Shown: in pieces, positions 5,004 to 5,007 of the stretch
Position numbering within the stretch: position 1 is the first letter of the stretch
Layout: every line of letters starts with the position of its first letter
From: Pseudomonadota bacterium
Lineage (GTDB): Bacteria > Pseudomonadota > Alphaproteobacteria > Caulobacterales > Caulobacteraceae
Direction of reading: 5' to 3'
Length of the DNA: 5,007 nt
Assembly: GCA_023424215.1 (NCBI GenBank)
Contig: JAFAEC010000206.1
Span: 1 to 5,007 of the forward strand
Notes under the pieces: generated by a model
Databases searched by the model: none
The model's input: the letters and a program-made list of their open reading frames with translations, nothing else
Told to the model about the DNA's origin: nothing
Translations under genes and position numbers: made by a program

Positions 5004-5007
5004 ATCT

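Noticed and set aside
1..5007. tRNA, rRNA, CRISPR array, transposase, riboswitch or integrase
   Set aside because: I saw no cloverleaf, spaced short repeats, transposase motifs or conserved riboswitch core on either strand, and coding genes fill almost all of the window.

Overview
The window looks like chromosomal DNA from a strictly anaerobic Clostridia-type Firmicute. Supporting signs are AGGAGG-type ribosome binding sites, a class I hybrid-cluster protein with rubredoxin and ferredoxin partners, and a Gram-positive lysin with a bacterial SH3 domain. Base composition is moderate. I cannot name the genus from sequence alone.

Layout. Bases 1-297 (+) are the 3' end of a peptidoglycan-lysin-type gene (Ser-rich linker plus SH3b), followed by a strong bidirectional terminator at 303-346. 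A leftward operon fills 381-3147 on the minus strand. In transcription order it is: a DUF2249/CMD-like protein (3147-2464), a small DUF1858 protein (2446-2226), rubredoxin (2210-2046) and hybrid-cluster protein Hcp (2036-381). Upstream and in the same direction is a 2[4Fe-4S]-type ferredoxin-like protein (4045-3242). A Crp/Fnr-family regulator is divergent from it (4151-4819, +). After the regulator come an almost exact 52-bp repeat of the lysin gene's 3' end (4857-4908), a second terminator (4915-4953), and the ribosome binding site of a gene starting just beyond the window.

How the genes fit together. Hcp-family enzymes handle nitric oxide and hydroxylamine, and rubredoxin and ferredoxin are plausible electron donors. 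The regulator is probably HcpR-like. Two copies of a 14-bp palindrome, GTGGTTATAACCAC and GTGGCTATAACCAC, sit upstream of the operon and in the divergent intergenic region. Each lies 22 nt upstream of a TANANT hexamer on the leftward strand, the geometry expected for a class II activator site near -41.5. The second copy also lies just downstream of a predicted promoter for the regulator gene, which suggests autorepression.

Oddities. Two genes of the same operon are interrupted at single points. hcp has an in-frame TAG exactly where the family has Tyr (codon 222), with all hybrid-cluster ligands intact downstream. The DUF1858 gene needs a -1 shift at a perfect A AAA AAG heptamer placed directly before a TAA. 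These may be sequence errors, recent decay, or recoding. The whole cluster is also flanked by 52-bp direct repeats of a lysin 3' end, suggesting insertion, duplication or an excisable segment.
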